Shown here one piece after another: positions 1 through 8,524 of a stretch of DNA of 64,000 nucleotides (positions are counted from its first letter, which is position 1; every line of letters begins with the position of its first letter). Source of the stretch: Psychroflexus sediminis (GTDB lineage: Bacteria > Bacteroidota > Bacteroidia > Flavobacteriales > Flavobacteriaceae). Position numbers and translations under genes: made by a program. The notes under the pieces are model-generated. The model was given only the letters and a program-made list of their open reading frames with translations. It made no database searches and was not told the origin of the DNA. Location of the stretch: NCBI RefSeq assembly GCF_900099815.1, contig NZ_FNCW01000007.1, forward strand, positions 62,001 through 126,000, written 5' to 3'.

Positions 1-1
1 G

Positions 2-1366
2 GATGTCATGAATACCATTCGTGAGCTCGGTCAGCTAGGTTTTTTCAATGCTGAAAACCTGGAGCCAAAGTTTGAAAACGTAGATCCACAGTCTGGTACT
101 CTGGATTTGCATTACGTGGTAGAAGAGCAAGGCAGTAGCCAGATAGAACTACAGGGTGGTTATGGTGGTGGCGGCTTTATTGGAACCCTGGGCTTGAGGT
201 TTAACAACTTTGCCATTAAAGACATTTTCAACAAAGAAGCCTATAAGCCCGTTCCTATGGGCGATGGCCAATCGCTTTCCTTAAGAGCCCAAGCGAGTTT
301 GGCTTTTCAAAATTATAGCTTGTCTTTTGTAGAGCCATGGCTTGGAGGTAAAAAACCTGTACAGCTTTCTGTCTCTCTATCTCAAACCATTCAGTTTTTG
401 TTTAACCCCTTAACCAGGCGAGCGGACAATGACCGTAGTTTTACAATTTCCGGTATCAATGTTGGGTTTGCCAAACGACTGAGAGAGCCGGATCAAAACT
501 TTACACTATCTACTGCGGTTGGGTACCAAAATTTCCAACTGAACAATTACAACATCGGTTTATTTAATTTTCCTAATGGCTATTCCAATAACTTGTCATT
601 CACTATTGGACTAAATAGAAATAACACCTTCACCAATCCTATCTTCCCTACGGGTGGTTCTGAATTTGACTTTTCCGTGAAGTTCACCTTGCCTTATTCT
701 GCGTTCAATGATGTAGATTACGCTCAGCTTAGAGAGGAGCGAGATGAAGCCTTAGCGACAAATAATCAGGAAGCCTTAGCCGAAATTGATCAACAAAGAT
801 TCAACTGGTTAGAATTTTACAAAGTAAAATTTAGTGGAGACTGGTATAATAATTTGTTTGATAAATTAGTTTTAAGAACGAGGTTTGAGTACGGATTTTT
901 AGGAGCTTACAATAATGACAGAGGCATTCCTCCATTTGAACGTTTCTTCCTGGGTGGTGATGGCCTGGCTGGATTTGCTCTAGACGGACGTGAGATCGTA
1001 GCCTTAAGAGGTTACCCCAACCAATCTATTCTTCCAAGGTCTAGAACCGTAGGAGGCGAAGAAAGCTTTAACGATGGTGCTTCTATATATCATAAATATA
1101 CCGCAGAATTGAGATACCCAATCACACTTAAACCAACGGCTTCGATTTATGGCCTTGCCTTTGTAGAGGGGGGAGCTACTTTTGACGAATTTAAAAACTT
1201 TACGCCTTTTGAAATGAGTCGCTCTGCAGGTGCAGGCTTGCGTATCTTTATGCCCGCATTTGGTCTGCTAGGTATAGATTTCGGATATGGATTCGATCCA
1301 ATTCCTGGCTCAAACACTGGAGCCAACGGTTGGGAAACTCACTTTATTATTGGTCAGCAATTTTAA
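2..1366 (+). CDS. bamA: BamA outer membrane assembly factor, 3' part only (partial)
   Basis: This is the C-terminal part of BamA, the beta-barrel protein that inserts other proteins into the outer membrane. The reading frame is open from base 2, and the first ATG (base 8) lies inside the typical end of the last POTRA domain (IRELGQLGFF), so the real start is left of the window. The last POTRA strand runs to about residue 45 of the visible part. The rest is a 16-strand-type barrel with alternating aromatic strands, and the protein ends in Phe, as expected of the beta-signal. Two OmpH/Skp chaperone genes follow 30 and 24 bp apart, the usual flavobacterial order. The assignment is safe, but the length cannot be judged. 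Confidence 0.95.
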   Translation, partial: DVMNTIRELGQLGFFNAENLEPKFENVDPQSGTLDLHYVVEEQGSSQIELQGGYGGGGFIGTLGLRFNNFAIKDIFNKEAYKPVPMGDGQSLSLRAQASLAFQNYSLSFVEPWLGGKKPVQLSVSLSQTIQFLFNPLTRRADNDRSFTISGINVGFAKRLREPDQNFTLSTAVGYQNFQLNNYNIGLFNFPNGYSNNLSFTIGLNRNNTFTNPIFPTGGSEFDFSVKFTLPYSAFNDVDYAQLREERDEALATNNQEALAEIDQQRFNWLEFYKVKFSGDWYNNLFDKLVLRTRFEYGFLGAYNNDRGIPPFERFFLGGDGLAGFALDGREIVALRGYPNQSILPRSRTVGGEESFNDGASIYHKYTAELRYPITLKPTASIYGLAFVEGGATFDEFKNFTPFEMSRSAGAGLRIFMPAFGLLGIDFGYGFDPIPGSNTGANGWETHFIIGQQF

Positions 1367-1396
1367 AAGTGGCACGGTTTTTAAGCATTATACAGT

Positions 1397-2200
1397 ATGA
1401 AGTTATTTAAATACATTTTCATCTTTACCCTTTTCACCTTTTCCGTTTCTGGACAAGGCGGCTTGAAGATTGCTTATGTAGATATGGATTATATCCTGGA
1501 ACAAATTCCGGAATATAAACAGGCTTCAAACCAATTGAACTTAAAAGCTCAGGAGTGGAGAACTGAAATTGAAAGCAGGCAGCAAAAAATTGAGAACTTA
1601 AAAGCAGAACTGGAAAACGAGAGACCTCTTCTTACCACAGATCTTATTCAAGATATGGAAGATGAAATCAGCTTTCTGGAAAATCAATTACTGGACTATC
1701 GCAATAAAAGATTTGGGGTTTCAGGTGATTTTATCGTTCAGAAACGGCAATTGATTCAGCCAATTCAAGATCAGGTTTTCAACGCTATTCAGGAAATAGG
1801 GGAAAGTAGAGATTACGATTTTATTTTTGAAAATTCTGCAGATGCTTTACTTTTGTTTTCTGCAAGAAGGCATGATCTAAGTGAAGTTATTTTAAAATTG
1901 ATCAACAGAAACTCCAGGGGAGCTGGAACTGAAACAGCGGATATCATTGAAGACATAGAGGATTACAAATCTGTAGAAAAAGCTGAAGAGGACGAACTAA
2001 AGCAAGAAGAGAAAGCCCTTAAAGAAGAAGAGCGAAAAAGCGAAAGAGAAGCGCTTATAGACGAGCGCCAAAGAAAGAGAGATTCGCTTAGAGACGCAAG
2101 ACAACGAGAATTTGAAGAGCGGAGAGCGAGAATACTAAAACAAAGAGAAGAACGACAAAGAGAAAGAGACTCTATAAAAAACGCAAGAGAAAATAATTAA
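1397..2200 (+). CDS. OmpH/Skp-family periplasmic chaperone with charged C-terminal extension
   Basis: This is an OmpH (Skp-like) periplasmic chaperone expected to hold unfolded outer-membrane proteins on their way to BamA. A signal peptide occupies residues 1-19 (hydrophobic core, then SGQ). The OmpH core follows (IAYVDMDYILEQIPEY, then a coiled coil at about residues 50-110). Residues from about 185 to 267 form an unusual tail made almost only of Glu, Arg and Lys, probably one long charged helix. The family is normally about 170 residues, so the tail is extra. It lies between bamA and a second, standard-length OmpH gene and is presumably co-transcribed with both. Confidence 0.93.
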   Translation: MKLFKYIFIFTLFTFSVSGQGGLKIAYVDMDYILEQIPEYKQASNQLNLKAQEWRTEIESRQQKIENLKAELENERPLLTTDLIQDMEDEISFLENQLLDYRNKRFGVSGDFIVQKRQLIQPIQDQVFNAIQEIGESRDYDFIFENSADALLLFSARRHDLSEVILKLINRNSRGAGTETADIIEDIEDYKSVEKAEEDELKQEEKALKEEERKSEREALIDERQRKRDSLRDARQREFEERRARILKQREERQRERDSIKNARENN

Positions 2201-2224
2201 ATTAAACACTAAATTAAATTGAGA

Positions 2225-2734
2225 ATGAGAACTTTAAAAACAATTGTAGTAGCACTGGTATTGTCTTTCGGATTGATGTCCGCTACAAACGCCCAATCCA
2301 ATATTGCACACATCAACTCTCAGGAGTTTGTAAGAAGCTTACCGAGTTATCAGGCTGCAATGACAGAGGTAGACCAGCGTGAAAAAACCTACCGTAAAGA
2401 AATTGACGATTTATTGAAAGAGGCTCAAAAAACAAATGAGCGTTATCAAAGAGAAGCCCCAACTAAAACTGAGGAAGAAAATCAGAAAAGAGCTATGGAA
2501 CTTCAGGAGATGCAGCAATCCATTATGGAGTATAGACAAACAGCTTCTGAGGACCTTCAAAAAAAGCAGGAGGAATTGATGAGACCTGTTTTGGAAAAGG
2601 CAAGAGCTGTGATTCAAGAAGTCGCGAGAGGAAAAGGCTTTGACTATGTACTTGACTCTTCCCTTGGCGCTGGAGTATTGATGGCTGACGGTTACAATTT
2701 GATGGCTGATGCTAAAGCTGCTATCGGAGAGTAA
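2225..2734 (+). CDS. OmpH/Skp-family periplasmic chaperone
   Basis: This is the second OmpH/Skp-like chaperone, of normal length (about 169 residues). The signal peptide ends at NAQS, followed by IAHINSQEFVRSLPSYQ and a Lys/Glu-rich coiled coil. The last third (GKGFDYVLDSS) is the small beta part that trimerises in Skp. I prefer the ATG at 2225 over an upstream in-frame TTG at 2219, because MRTLKTIVVALVL is a normal signal peptide start. The gene ends 27 bp before a strong terminator, so it closes the bamA-ompH-ompH transcript. The tandem duplication is common in Bacteroidota, and the two copies probably differ in client or partner. Confidence 0.94.
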   Translation: MRTLKTIVVALVLSFGLMSATNAQSNIAHINSQEFVRSLPSYQAAMTEVDQREKTYRKEIDDLLKEAQKTNERYQREAPTKTEEENQKRAMELQEMQQSIMEYRQTASEDLQKKQEELMRPVLEKARAVIQEVARGKGFDYVLDSSLGAGVLMADGYNLMADAKAAIGE

Positions 2735-2761
2735 TACGGTTTACCGTATTTTAATTCATAC

Positions 2762-2791
2762 AAAAAGACCATCTTTGTGATGGTCTTTTTT
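2762..2791 (+). terminator. Rho-independent terminator after ompH
   Basis: A perfect 12-bp inverted repeat (AAAAAGACCATC / GATGGTCTTTTT) with a 5-base loop is followed by a T run. The arms are A-rich and T-rich, so it could also work in reverse. It separates the bamA-ompH operon from murI, whose ATG lies only 8 bp further on, so the murI promoter must overlap or precede the hairpin, or murI depends on read-through. Confidence 0.88.
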
Positions 2792-2798
2792 ATGTTAT

Positions 2799-3587
2799 AT
2801 GTCTCAACAACCTATTGTTTTATTCGATTCAGGCGTGGGAGGAACTTCTATTTTAAAAGAAATAGCCCAGCTGTTACCTCATGAAGATTTTATCTACCTG
2901 GCCGACAGTAGAAACGCTCCCTACGGAGAAAAGACTCCACAGGAAATTATCGAACTGAGTATCAAAAATACAGACCTGGCTTTACGTATGAATGCCAAGC
3001 TTATTGTCGTGGCCTGTAATACGGCAACGACTAATGCCATTTCACATTTGAGGGCTGAATATCAAGTCCCCTTTATAGGTATAGAACCCGCTATAAAGCC
3101 AGCAGCCTTAAATTCAGAAATAAAAAAAATTGGAATCCTGGCTACCAAAGGAACTTTGAGTAGCGCCTTATTCAAACAAACCTCAGAAGCATTTACAAAA
3201 GGAATAGATGTCATAGAAATTGTGGGAAAAGGAATTGTGGAAGCTGTTGAGGGTGGCTGGACGTCCGACAAAACTTTTGTAGACCGGCTCAAACATCAAA
3301 TTCAGCCATTTATCAAGGAAGACATAGATTATTTGGTCTTGGGCTGTACGCATTTTCCTTACATCATACCTCAGCTTAAACACCTATTACCTGCTCATGT
3401 TAAAATTATAGATTCCGGAAGAGCAGTTGCAAAACAAACCCAGGCGGTTTTAGAAAAAAACAACTTGAAGACGTTAACTACAGCCAGGGGCAGAATTAGC
3501 CTCTATTCCAATGCCGATAATATATTTCATTTAAAAAAACTCGTTGAAGAAATCCCAACTTCAGAAGTAAACCGCATGGATTTTTAA
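2799..3587 (+). CDS. murI: Glutamate racemase
   Basis: MurI converts L-glutamate to D-glutamate for peptidoglycan precursors in the cytoplasm. The diagnostic motifs are present: FDSGVGG at residues 9-15, the first catalytic cysteine in VVACNTAT (Cys73), and the second in VLGCTHFPYI near residue 183. The length of 262 residues is normal. The ATG at 2799 sits directly behind the terminator of the preceding operon. The stop codon overlaps the end of the convergent PorP-like gene by four bases, so there is no room for a separate terminator between them. Confidence 0.97.
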   Translation: MSQQPIVLFDSGVGGTSILKEIAQLLPHEDFIYLADSRNAPYGEKTPQEIIELSIKNTDLALRMNAKLIVVACNTATTNAISHLRAEYQVPFIGIEPAIKPAALNSEIKKIGILATKGTLSSALFKQTSEAFTKGIDVIEIVGKGIVEAVEGGWTSDKTFVDRLKHQIQPFIKEDIDYLVLGCTHFPYIIPQLKHLLPAHVKIIDSGRAVAKQTQAVLEKNNLKTLTTARGRISLYSNADNIFHLKKLVEEIPTSEVNRMDF

Positions 3588-4627
3588 TAATTCACTGCAG
3601 GACAAATACATTTTTGTCGTTTTCGGTTTTCTCCAAAATCGTAGCCTAGTGTGATTTGATGAAAACCACTAGTGGAAAGCACTTCAGAAAAAGCCTGATG
3701 AGAATAGGTATAGGCGACCATAAAGCGCTTGTAATTAAACCCGATAAAAGGTGAAATATACTGCAGCTTTTCAGATTGAGCTATGGAATTTTGTGCTGTA
3801 AAATCTATTCCATCGAGGGCTCTCCTGTAGGAAATACCACCCCAGATTTGACCTTGATCAAGCTGATAATAGGCTTTGATATTGAAATCAATATTGGTCT
3901 GACTCAAAGCCTCTCTATGCTGAAAAAACAACGAAGGCTCGAAAATCCAGCGGGATTGCAAAGAAGCTATGGTATAACCCACAGAAGCTAAATATTGCCT
4001 TTGATTACTGATTTCAAAAACTTCAGAAAACACCTGACGCTGTTGCGGGAGTAAGTTTTTGAAAGTCACATGAGCAAAAAAATCCAGAAAAAAATAAGAC
4101 ACTCCGACATCGACATTGAAAAAAGTTTCAGAACGCTGGGAACCATCTATGGCAGGATCCGGATTTCCAATTGTATTGAGTCCGGTTTGATCCAGGCGAT
4201 CCTGAAGTACCCCTGCACTTAATCCAAAAGATAGCTGATTGATGTCGGCGGTGGACCTTGAAAACATAAGATGGTAGGCAAAAGTGGCTTGTGCCCCTTG
4301 CTGGGTGAACCTTCCGTTGGAGTCATTATATAAAATTGCGCCTAATCCCACCTTATCATTTACTCTTCCGTTTATACTCAAAGTTTGTAAACTTGGAGCA
4401 TTTGCTACATCAAACCACTGCTGCCTTGCTGTCAGTCTCACCTTGTTGAAATTGGAAGCACCAGCCATAGAGGGATGAACCAGGTAGTAATTATCTGTCA
4501 GGTAATCCAAATAAATAGGCAAACTGAGCCTCTGAGAATAGGTGTTTTCTGAAGTAAACATCATAAAGATCAGCCCCGCTAGAAGGAGTCCTTTATGTAG
4601 ATTGCAGTAAGAACTGAGAGGATTCAA
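3584..4627 (-). CDS. PorP/SprF family type IX secretion membrane protein
   Basis: This is an outer-membrane beta-barrel protein of the PorP/SprF family, which anchors type IX secretion or gliding partners in Bacteroidota. The supporting pattern is a signal peptide ending near residue 31 (TYSQ), the family's early segment (YLVHPSMAGASNFNKVRLTARQQW), and repeated barrel strands to the C-terminus. No gldKLMN or PorE-like gene lies nearby, so it is an isolated paralogue and its partner is unknown. The start is uncertain. The frame opens with a TTG at 4627 that itself forms the end of a TATCTTTG promoter-like box, and the next in-frame ATG (4564) leaves almost no signal peptide. It converges on murI with a 4-bp overlap. 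Confidence 0.82.
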   Translation of the reverse strand: MNPLSSYCNLHKGLLLAGLIFMMFTSENTYSQRLSLPIYLDYLTDNYYLVHPSMAGASNFNKVRLTARQQWFDVANAPSLQTLSINGRVNDKVGLGAILYNDSNGRFTQQGAQATFAYHLMFSRSTADINQLSFGLSAGVLQDRLDQTGLNTIGNPDPAIDGSQRSETFFNVDVGVSYFFLDFFAHVTFKNLLPQQRQVFSEVFEISNQRQYLASVGYTIASLQSRWIFEPSLFFQHREALSQTNIDFNIKAYYQLDQGQIWGGISYRRALDGIDFTAQNSIAQSEKLQYISPFIGFNYKRFMVAYTYSHQAFSEVLSTSGFHQITLGYDFGENRKRQKCICPAVNY

Positions 4628-4655
4628 AGATAATTGAACTAAAAGTTTAAAGCAA
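4625..4655 (-). promoter_or_regulatory. Candidate Bacteroidota promoter before the PorP-like gene
   Basis: On the minus strand, TTG (4655-4653), a 20-base spacer and TATCTTTG (4632-4625) match the Bacteroidota pattern TTG-N17-23-TAnnTTTG. The predicted transcription start (about 4618-4620) lies inside the longest reading frame, which casts doubt on the TTG start codon at 4627. Confidence 0.5.
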
Positions 4656-4788
4656 TTTCAAATATACGTTTTATTGCTCTTTATTAATCTTATTTGACTT
4701 AAATCTTACAAACTTTAAGACTTATAAAGCTATGAGAATACAATTGCTAATAGAAACTCAAATTTAAACTTACTAGGCTTTTGTTTTG

Positions 4789-4796
4789 TAGTTTTG
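4789..4796 (+). promoter_or_regulatory. Candidate -7 box (TAGTTTTG) before the Nfu gene
   Basis: TAGTTTTG matches TAnnTTTG and ends 16 bases before the ATG. No convincing -33 TTG lies at the right spacing, so the support is only the -7 box and its position. Confidence 0.35.
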
Positions 4797-4812
4797 CAAA
4801 AAAAAGCGGGTT

Positions 4813-5724
4813 ATGTCGAAGTATACTTTAGAGATCAAATCAACCAATAAGCCTTCAATCCTGAAGTTTGAATTCAATGAATTTCTCACTAAACAGAAGG
4901 GTTATGAATATCATAATATTGAAGAAGCAGCCAATTCTCCAATTGCTTCGCAGCTGTTTTATCTGCCTTTTGTAAAAACGGTTTACATCTCTCAAAACTT
5001 TATTGCCATTGAAAAATTCAATATCGTAGAATGGAATGAGGTTCAGGATGAAGTGGCTGAGCAGTTGCTCAAACACCTTAATGAAGGCGGTCAAATCGTA
5101 AACGAAGAGGAAACACAATCAACTAAAAAAGTGCCGGTCACTGTTTATGCCGAAAGCACGCCGAATCCTTCCGTCATGAAATTTGTGGCCAATAAAAAGC
5201 TGGTGCTGGAATCTGCAGAATTCAAAACTATAGATGATGCCGACCGGTCTCCCTTAGCCCAGAAATTATTTCATTTCCCTTTCGTAAAGGAAGTTTTTAT
5301 GGATGAAAATTATATCTCCATCAACAAATACGACATGGCTGAGTGGGATATGATCACCAATGAACTAAGAGGATTTATCAAGGATTATATCGAAGAAGGT
5401 GGTAGTATTTTAAAAACGGGAAGCGTTTCAAAAGGTAAATCAGAAGAAGCTGCAACGCCAAGTATTGACACCTCCAATTTGGATGATGTATCCAAAGAAA
5501 TCATCCAGATTTTAGAAGAATATGTAAAACCTGCTGTTGCCAGTGACGGGGGAAATATTGTTTTTAAATCCTATAATACAGACTCCAGAGACGTGGAGGT
5601 GATCCTGCAGGGTGCTTGCAGTGGCTGTCCTTCCTCGACTATCACCTTAAAAAATGGGATCGAAACCATGCTTAAGGAGATGCTTCAAGGCAAAATCAAT
5701 AATGTAGTGGCTTACAATGGCTAA
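4813..5724 (+). CDS. Nfu-type iron-sulfur cluster scaffold with two Nfu_N domains
   Basis: This is a NifU-family Fe-S scaffold or carrier that passes clusters to apo-proteins in the cytosol. Two Nfu N-terminal domains lie in tandem (about residues 1-95 and 108-200). Both carry the pattern ST-NPS-K/FEFN or KFVANK and later F-FV-V-ISxN(F/Y). A linker leads to a NifU C-terminal domain (about 220-303) with the cluster-binding CSGC motif in GACSGCPSSTITLKNG. Most Nfu proteins have a single N-domain; the doubled form is known in Bacteroidota. It has nothing to do with nitrogen fixation here. It is monocistronic, divergent from the PorP-like gene and convergent with lpxB. Confidence 0.94.
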   Translation: MSKYTLEIKSTNKPSILKFEFNEFLTKQKGYEYHNIEEAANSPIASQLFYLPFVKTVYISQNFIAIEKFNIVEWNEVQDEVAEQLLKHLNEGGQIVNEEETQSTKKVPVTVYAESTPNPSVMKFVANKKLVLESAEFKTIDDADRSPLAQKLFHFPFVKEVFMDENYISINKYDMAEWDMITNELRGFIKDYIEEGGSILKTGSVSKGKSEEAATPSIDTSNLDDVSKEIIQILEEYVKPAVASDGGNIVFKSYNTDSRDVEVILQGACSGCPSSTITLKNGIETMLKEMLQGKINNVVAYNG

Positions 5725-5728
5725 ATTT

Positions 5729-5790
5729 ATCCTCTCCCAGATTTATTCCATAAATCTGACCTCTCCAAAGGAGAGGTAAAGGGGAACTCC
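5729..5790. repeat. Short intergenic palindromic repeat (CCTCTCC-AAA-GGAGAGG)
   Basis: The gap between the convergent Nfu and lpxB genes holds a perfect 7-bp inverted repeat with a three-base loop (5760-5776). It is framed by a further CCTCTCC at about 5731 and a GGGG further right. The layout resembles small extragenic palindromes scattered through Bacteroidota genomes. There is no T tract after it on the plus strand, so it is not a textbook terminator. Only one copy is in this window. Confidence 0.45.
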
Positions 5791-5798
5791 GTACGAGT

Positions 5799-6953
5799 TT
5801 ACTGGGTATTGTGTTGATGAAACGTATTCACTATCAATTCAGCGGTGCGGCGACTTGCACCTACTCCGCCGAGTTTGGTTTTTAAGTCTTTATAATCCGA
5901 CATTAGTTTTTCTCTTCGATCTGAATTCAGAATTTTATCCAGCTCAAGTTTAAGCTGTTTGGCCGTAAACTCATTTTGAATCAATTCCCTGACTACTTCA
6001 CGTTCCATAATCAGATTCACCAGAGAGATATAATCCAGCTTCACAATTTGTTTAGCGATCAGATAAGAGATTACATTTCCTTTATAACAAACTACTTCTG
6101 GCACCTCAAACAAAGCGGTTTCCAGAGTAGCAGTCCCTGAAGTCACCAGCGCCGCATGCGATTTGCTCAGCAGATTATAGGTGTCATTTTGAATTAATTT
6201 TACTGTTTCACCTGACTCACCTGAAGACACAGACGGGTCTGGTATAATTGAGTTGTAAAATTCTTCATCTTGGCTGGGTGCTCCGGCTATCACAAACTGA
6301 TAGGCCGGATAATCGCTAACGATGGAAAGCATCACGGAAAGCATTTTGGATATCTCTTGTTTTCGACTTCCTGGCAACAAAGCAATAATAGGCTTATCTT
6401 CCAGTTGATGCTTCTTTTTAAAGTCTTCAAAACTGATTTCTTTTCGCTTTTCGATCTGATCTAAAAGTGGATGCCCAACGAAATGCACATTAAAATCATG
6501 TTTCTCTTCGTAAAAGTCCTTTTCAAAAGGCAGGATCACATACATATGATCTACATCCCTTTTGATCTCTTTAATTCTATTCTCTTTCCAGGCCCAAATT
6601 TGCGGTGAAACATAATAATGTGTTGCGATGCCCTGCTGTTTTGCCCATTTGGCAATCCTCATATTGAAACCAGGATAATCCACAAAAATAACAGCATCCG
6701 GCTGAAACTGAGAGATGTCTTCTTTACAAAGCTTGATGTTACTAAGAATCGTCTTCAGGTTGGTAATCACCTCCCAAAAGCCCATAAAAGCGAGTTCTCT
6801 GTAGTGTTTCACAAGTGTCCCGCCAACGGATTCCATAAGATCACCGCCCCAAAATCTGAACTCTGCAGAAGCATCTTTTTCCATTAAAGCCTGCATCAAA
6901 TTGGAGGCATGAAGATCTCCAGAAGCTTCACCAGCTATGATATAATATTTCAT
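5799..6953 (-). CDS. lpxB: Lipid-A-disaccharide synthase
   Basis: LpxB joins UDP-2,3-diacylglucosamine and lipid X to give lipid A disaccharide at the inner membrane. The family start ([20 protein letters not shown]), the QIWAWKENR segment, [10 protein letters not shown] near residue 190 and [21 protein letters not shown] near 275 are all present. At about residues 240-250 there is an acidic and serine-rich stretch ([12 protein letters not shown]) between two conserved parts. It looks like extra sequence compared with what I know of flavobacterial LpxB. The gene stands alone, divergent from yicC with 123 bp between them. Confidence 0.96.
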   Translation of the reverse strand: MKYYIIAGEASGDLHASNLMQALMEKDASAEFRFWGGDLMESVGGTLVKHYRELAFMGFWEVITNLKTILSNIKLCKEDISQFQPDAVIFVDYPGFNMRIAKWAKQQGIATHYYVSPQIWAWKENRIKEIKRDVDHMYVILPFEKDFYEEKHDFNVHFVGHPLLDQIEKRKEISFEDFKKKHQLEDKPIIALLPGSRKQEISKMLSVMLSIVSDYPAYQFVIAGAPSQDEEFYNSIIPDPSVSSGESGETVKLIQNDTYNLLSKSHAALVTSGTATLETALFEVPEVVCYKGNVISYLIAKQIVKLDYISLVNLIMEREVVRELIQNEFTAKQLKLELDKILNSDRREKLMSDYKDLKTKLGGVGASRRTAELIVNTFHQHNTQ

Positions 6954-7042
6954 CTAGTTTGTTTACTGATATCTAAAAACGAAATTACGATAAAATAAGG
7001 ATTAGACCTTAGCCCAAATTATTCAGTTCCTCTCGGATTCGC

Positions 7043-7050
7043 TACATTTG
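7043..7050 (+). promoter_or_regulatory. Candidate -7 box (TACATTTG) before yicC
   Basis: TACATTTG fits TAnnTTTG and lies 26 bases before the yicC ATG. A -33 TTG is not evident at 17-23 bases upstream. It would drive the yicC-gmk-nadD unit. Confidence 0.4.
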
Positions 7051-7076
7051 CCAAATCTTTTTAAGACCACGTATTT

Positions 7077-7943
7077 ATGATTCAATCCATGACCGGTTAC
7101 GGTAAAAGCAAGTTGGAAGTCGGCGGTAAAGTCTTTACTGTAGAGTTAAAATCTCTCAATAGTAAAAGCTTAGATGCCAATGTAAGAATTCCTTCAGAAT
7201 TTAGAGAGTTGGAACTTCCCATCAGAAACAAACTCTCGCAAAGTCTGAGTCGGGGGAAAGTAGATTTTTCACTTCAGGTTGAAAAGCATGAAGAAGAAAG
7301 CTCTGCTAAAATCAACACTAAAGTTGTTGAAAGTTACCTAAAGCAACTTAAGCAGCTTCCAGTTTCCACCTCTAAAGACGATAGCCGACTACTTCAGATT
7401 GCGATGTCGCTGCCCAATGCCCTGAGTTCAGAAAAAAACGAACTGGAAAAGAAAGATTCTGAAGCTGTGTATCGCGTTTTGGATTTAGCTCTAGAGCAGA
7501 TCAATGCCTTCAGAACTGATGAGGGTCAGGTCTTGAAAGCAGATTTTGAACTCCGCATTCAAAACCTTAACGAGTTACTTTCAGAAGTAAAATCCATAGA
7601 TCCCGAACGTATTGAACATGTAAAAACGAGACTGAGAAAAGGCATTGAAGAACTGAAAGAAAAAATAGATGAAAATCGATTTGAACAGGAATTGATTTAT
7701 TACATCGAGAAATACGATATCACCGAAGAAAAGACAAGATTGGACAATCACTTGTCGTATTTCATCAAAGCGCTGAATTCTCCGGATTCCAACGGCAAAA
7801 AACTCAATTTCATTTGTCAGGAAATCGGCAGGGAGATCAATACCATAGGAAGTAAATCCAACTTTGCCGCTATGCAAAAAACAGTGGTTCAGATGAAGGA
7901 TGAGCTGGAGAAAATAAAAGAACAAATGCTTAATGTACTCTAG
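7077..7943 (+). CDS. YicC family endoribonuclease-like protein
   Basis: This is a YicC/YloC family protein. The N-terminal YicC domain (MIQSMTGYGKS, ELKSLNSKSLDANVRIP) and the C-terminal DUF1732 domain (EKYDITEEKTRLDNHLSYF, EIGREINTIGSKSN) are both complete, and 288 residues is the usual length. In other bacteria the family is linked to stationary-phase survival and RNA cleavage. The gene is followed after 2 bp by gmk, an order found widely across bacteria, and the three genes yicC-gmk-nadD form a tight operon. Confidence 0.95.
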   Translation: MIQSMTGYGKSKLEVGGKVFTVELKSLNSKSLDANVRIPSEFRELELPIRNKLSQSLSRGKVDFSLQVEKHEEESSAKINTKVVESYLKQLKQLPVSTSKDDSRLLQIAMSLPNALSSEKNELEKKDSEAVYRVLDLALEQINAFRTDEGQVLKADFELRIQNLNELLSEVKSIDPERIEHVKTRLRKGIEELKEKIDENRFEQELIYYIEKYDITEEKTRLDNHLSYFIKALNSPDSNGKKLNFICQEIGREINTIGSKSNFAAMQKTVVQMKDELEKIKEQMLNVL

Positions 7944-7945
7944 GT

Positions 7946-8524
7946 ATGAACGATAAAAAACAAGGCAAACTCATTGTCTTTTCTGCACCTTCAGGATCCG
8001 GGAAAACAACCATTGTAAGGCATCTTCTAGCGCAAAAAGACTTGGACCTGGAGTTTTCTATTTCCGCGACTTCCAGAGCGCCAAGAGGAAATGAAGTGGA
8101 CGGTAAGGACTATTATTTCATGGATTTGAAGGAATTCAAATCTCATATTAAAAATGATGATTTTTTAGAATGGGAAGAGGTTTACAGAGATAATTTCTAC
8201 GGTACTTTAAACTCCGAAGTCGAACGCATCTGGGCCATGGGAAAACATGTGGTTTTCGACATTGATGTCGTAGGCGGCTTAGACATCAAGAGGATTTATC
8301 CAGAGCAAACCTTAGCGGTATTTGTAGAACCGCCGAGTATTGAAGAGCTGAAAATAAGGCTCAAAAAACGCAAAACCGAATCTGAAGACCGCATTGCGAT
8401 GAGAGTTGCCAAAGCCTCAATTGAGATGGCTACCGCTCCTCAGTTTGATCATATCATTGTGAATGAAGATTTAGACACCGCCCTGGACGAAGCTTATCAA
8501 TTGGTCAAAGCCTTTATCAAATGA
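7946..8524 (+). CDS. gmk: Guanylate kinase
   Basis: Gmk phosphorylates GMP to GDP with ATP in the cytosol. The P-loop is SAPSGSGKTT at residues 13-22. SATSRAPRGNEVDGKDYYF is the GMP-binding segment, and the RIAMRVAKASIEM lid region is also present. At 192 residues it is slightly shorter than many homologues but complete. It starts 2 bp after yicC and overlaps the next gene by the four bases ATGA, so the pair is translationally coupled. Confidence 0.97.
   Translation: MNDKKQGKLIVFSAPSGSGKTTIVRHLLAQKDLDLEFSISATSRAPRGNEVDGKDYYFMDLKEFKSHIKNDDFLEWEEVYRDNFYGTLNSEVERIWAMGKHVVFDIDVVGGLDIKRIYPEQTLAVFVEPPSIEELKIRLKKRKTESEDRIAMRVAKASIEMATAPQFDHIIVNEDLDTALDEAYQLVKAFIK

Noticed and set aside
4813-5724. 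NifU homology as a sign of nitrogen fixation
   Set aside because: The protein has Nfu N-domains and the CxxC Nfu domain only, which is general Fe-S assembly; no nif genes are present.
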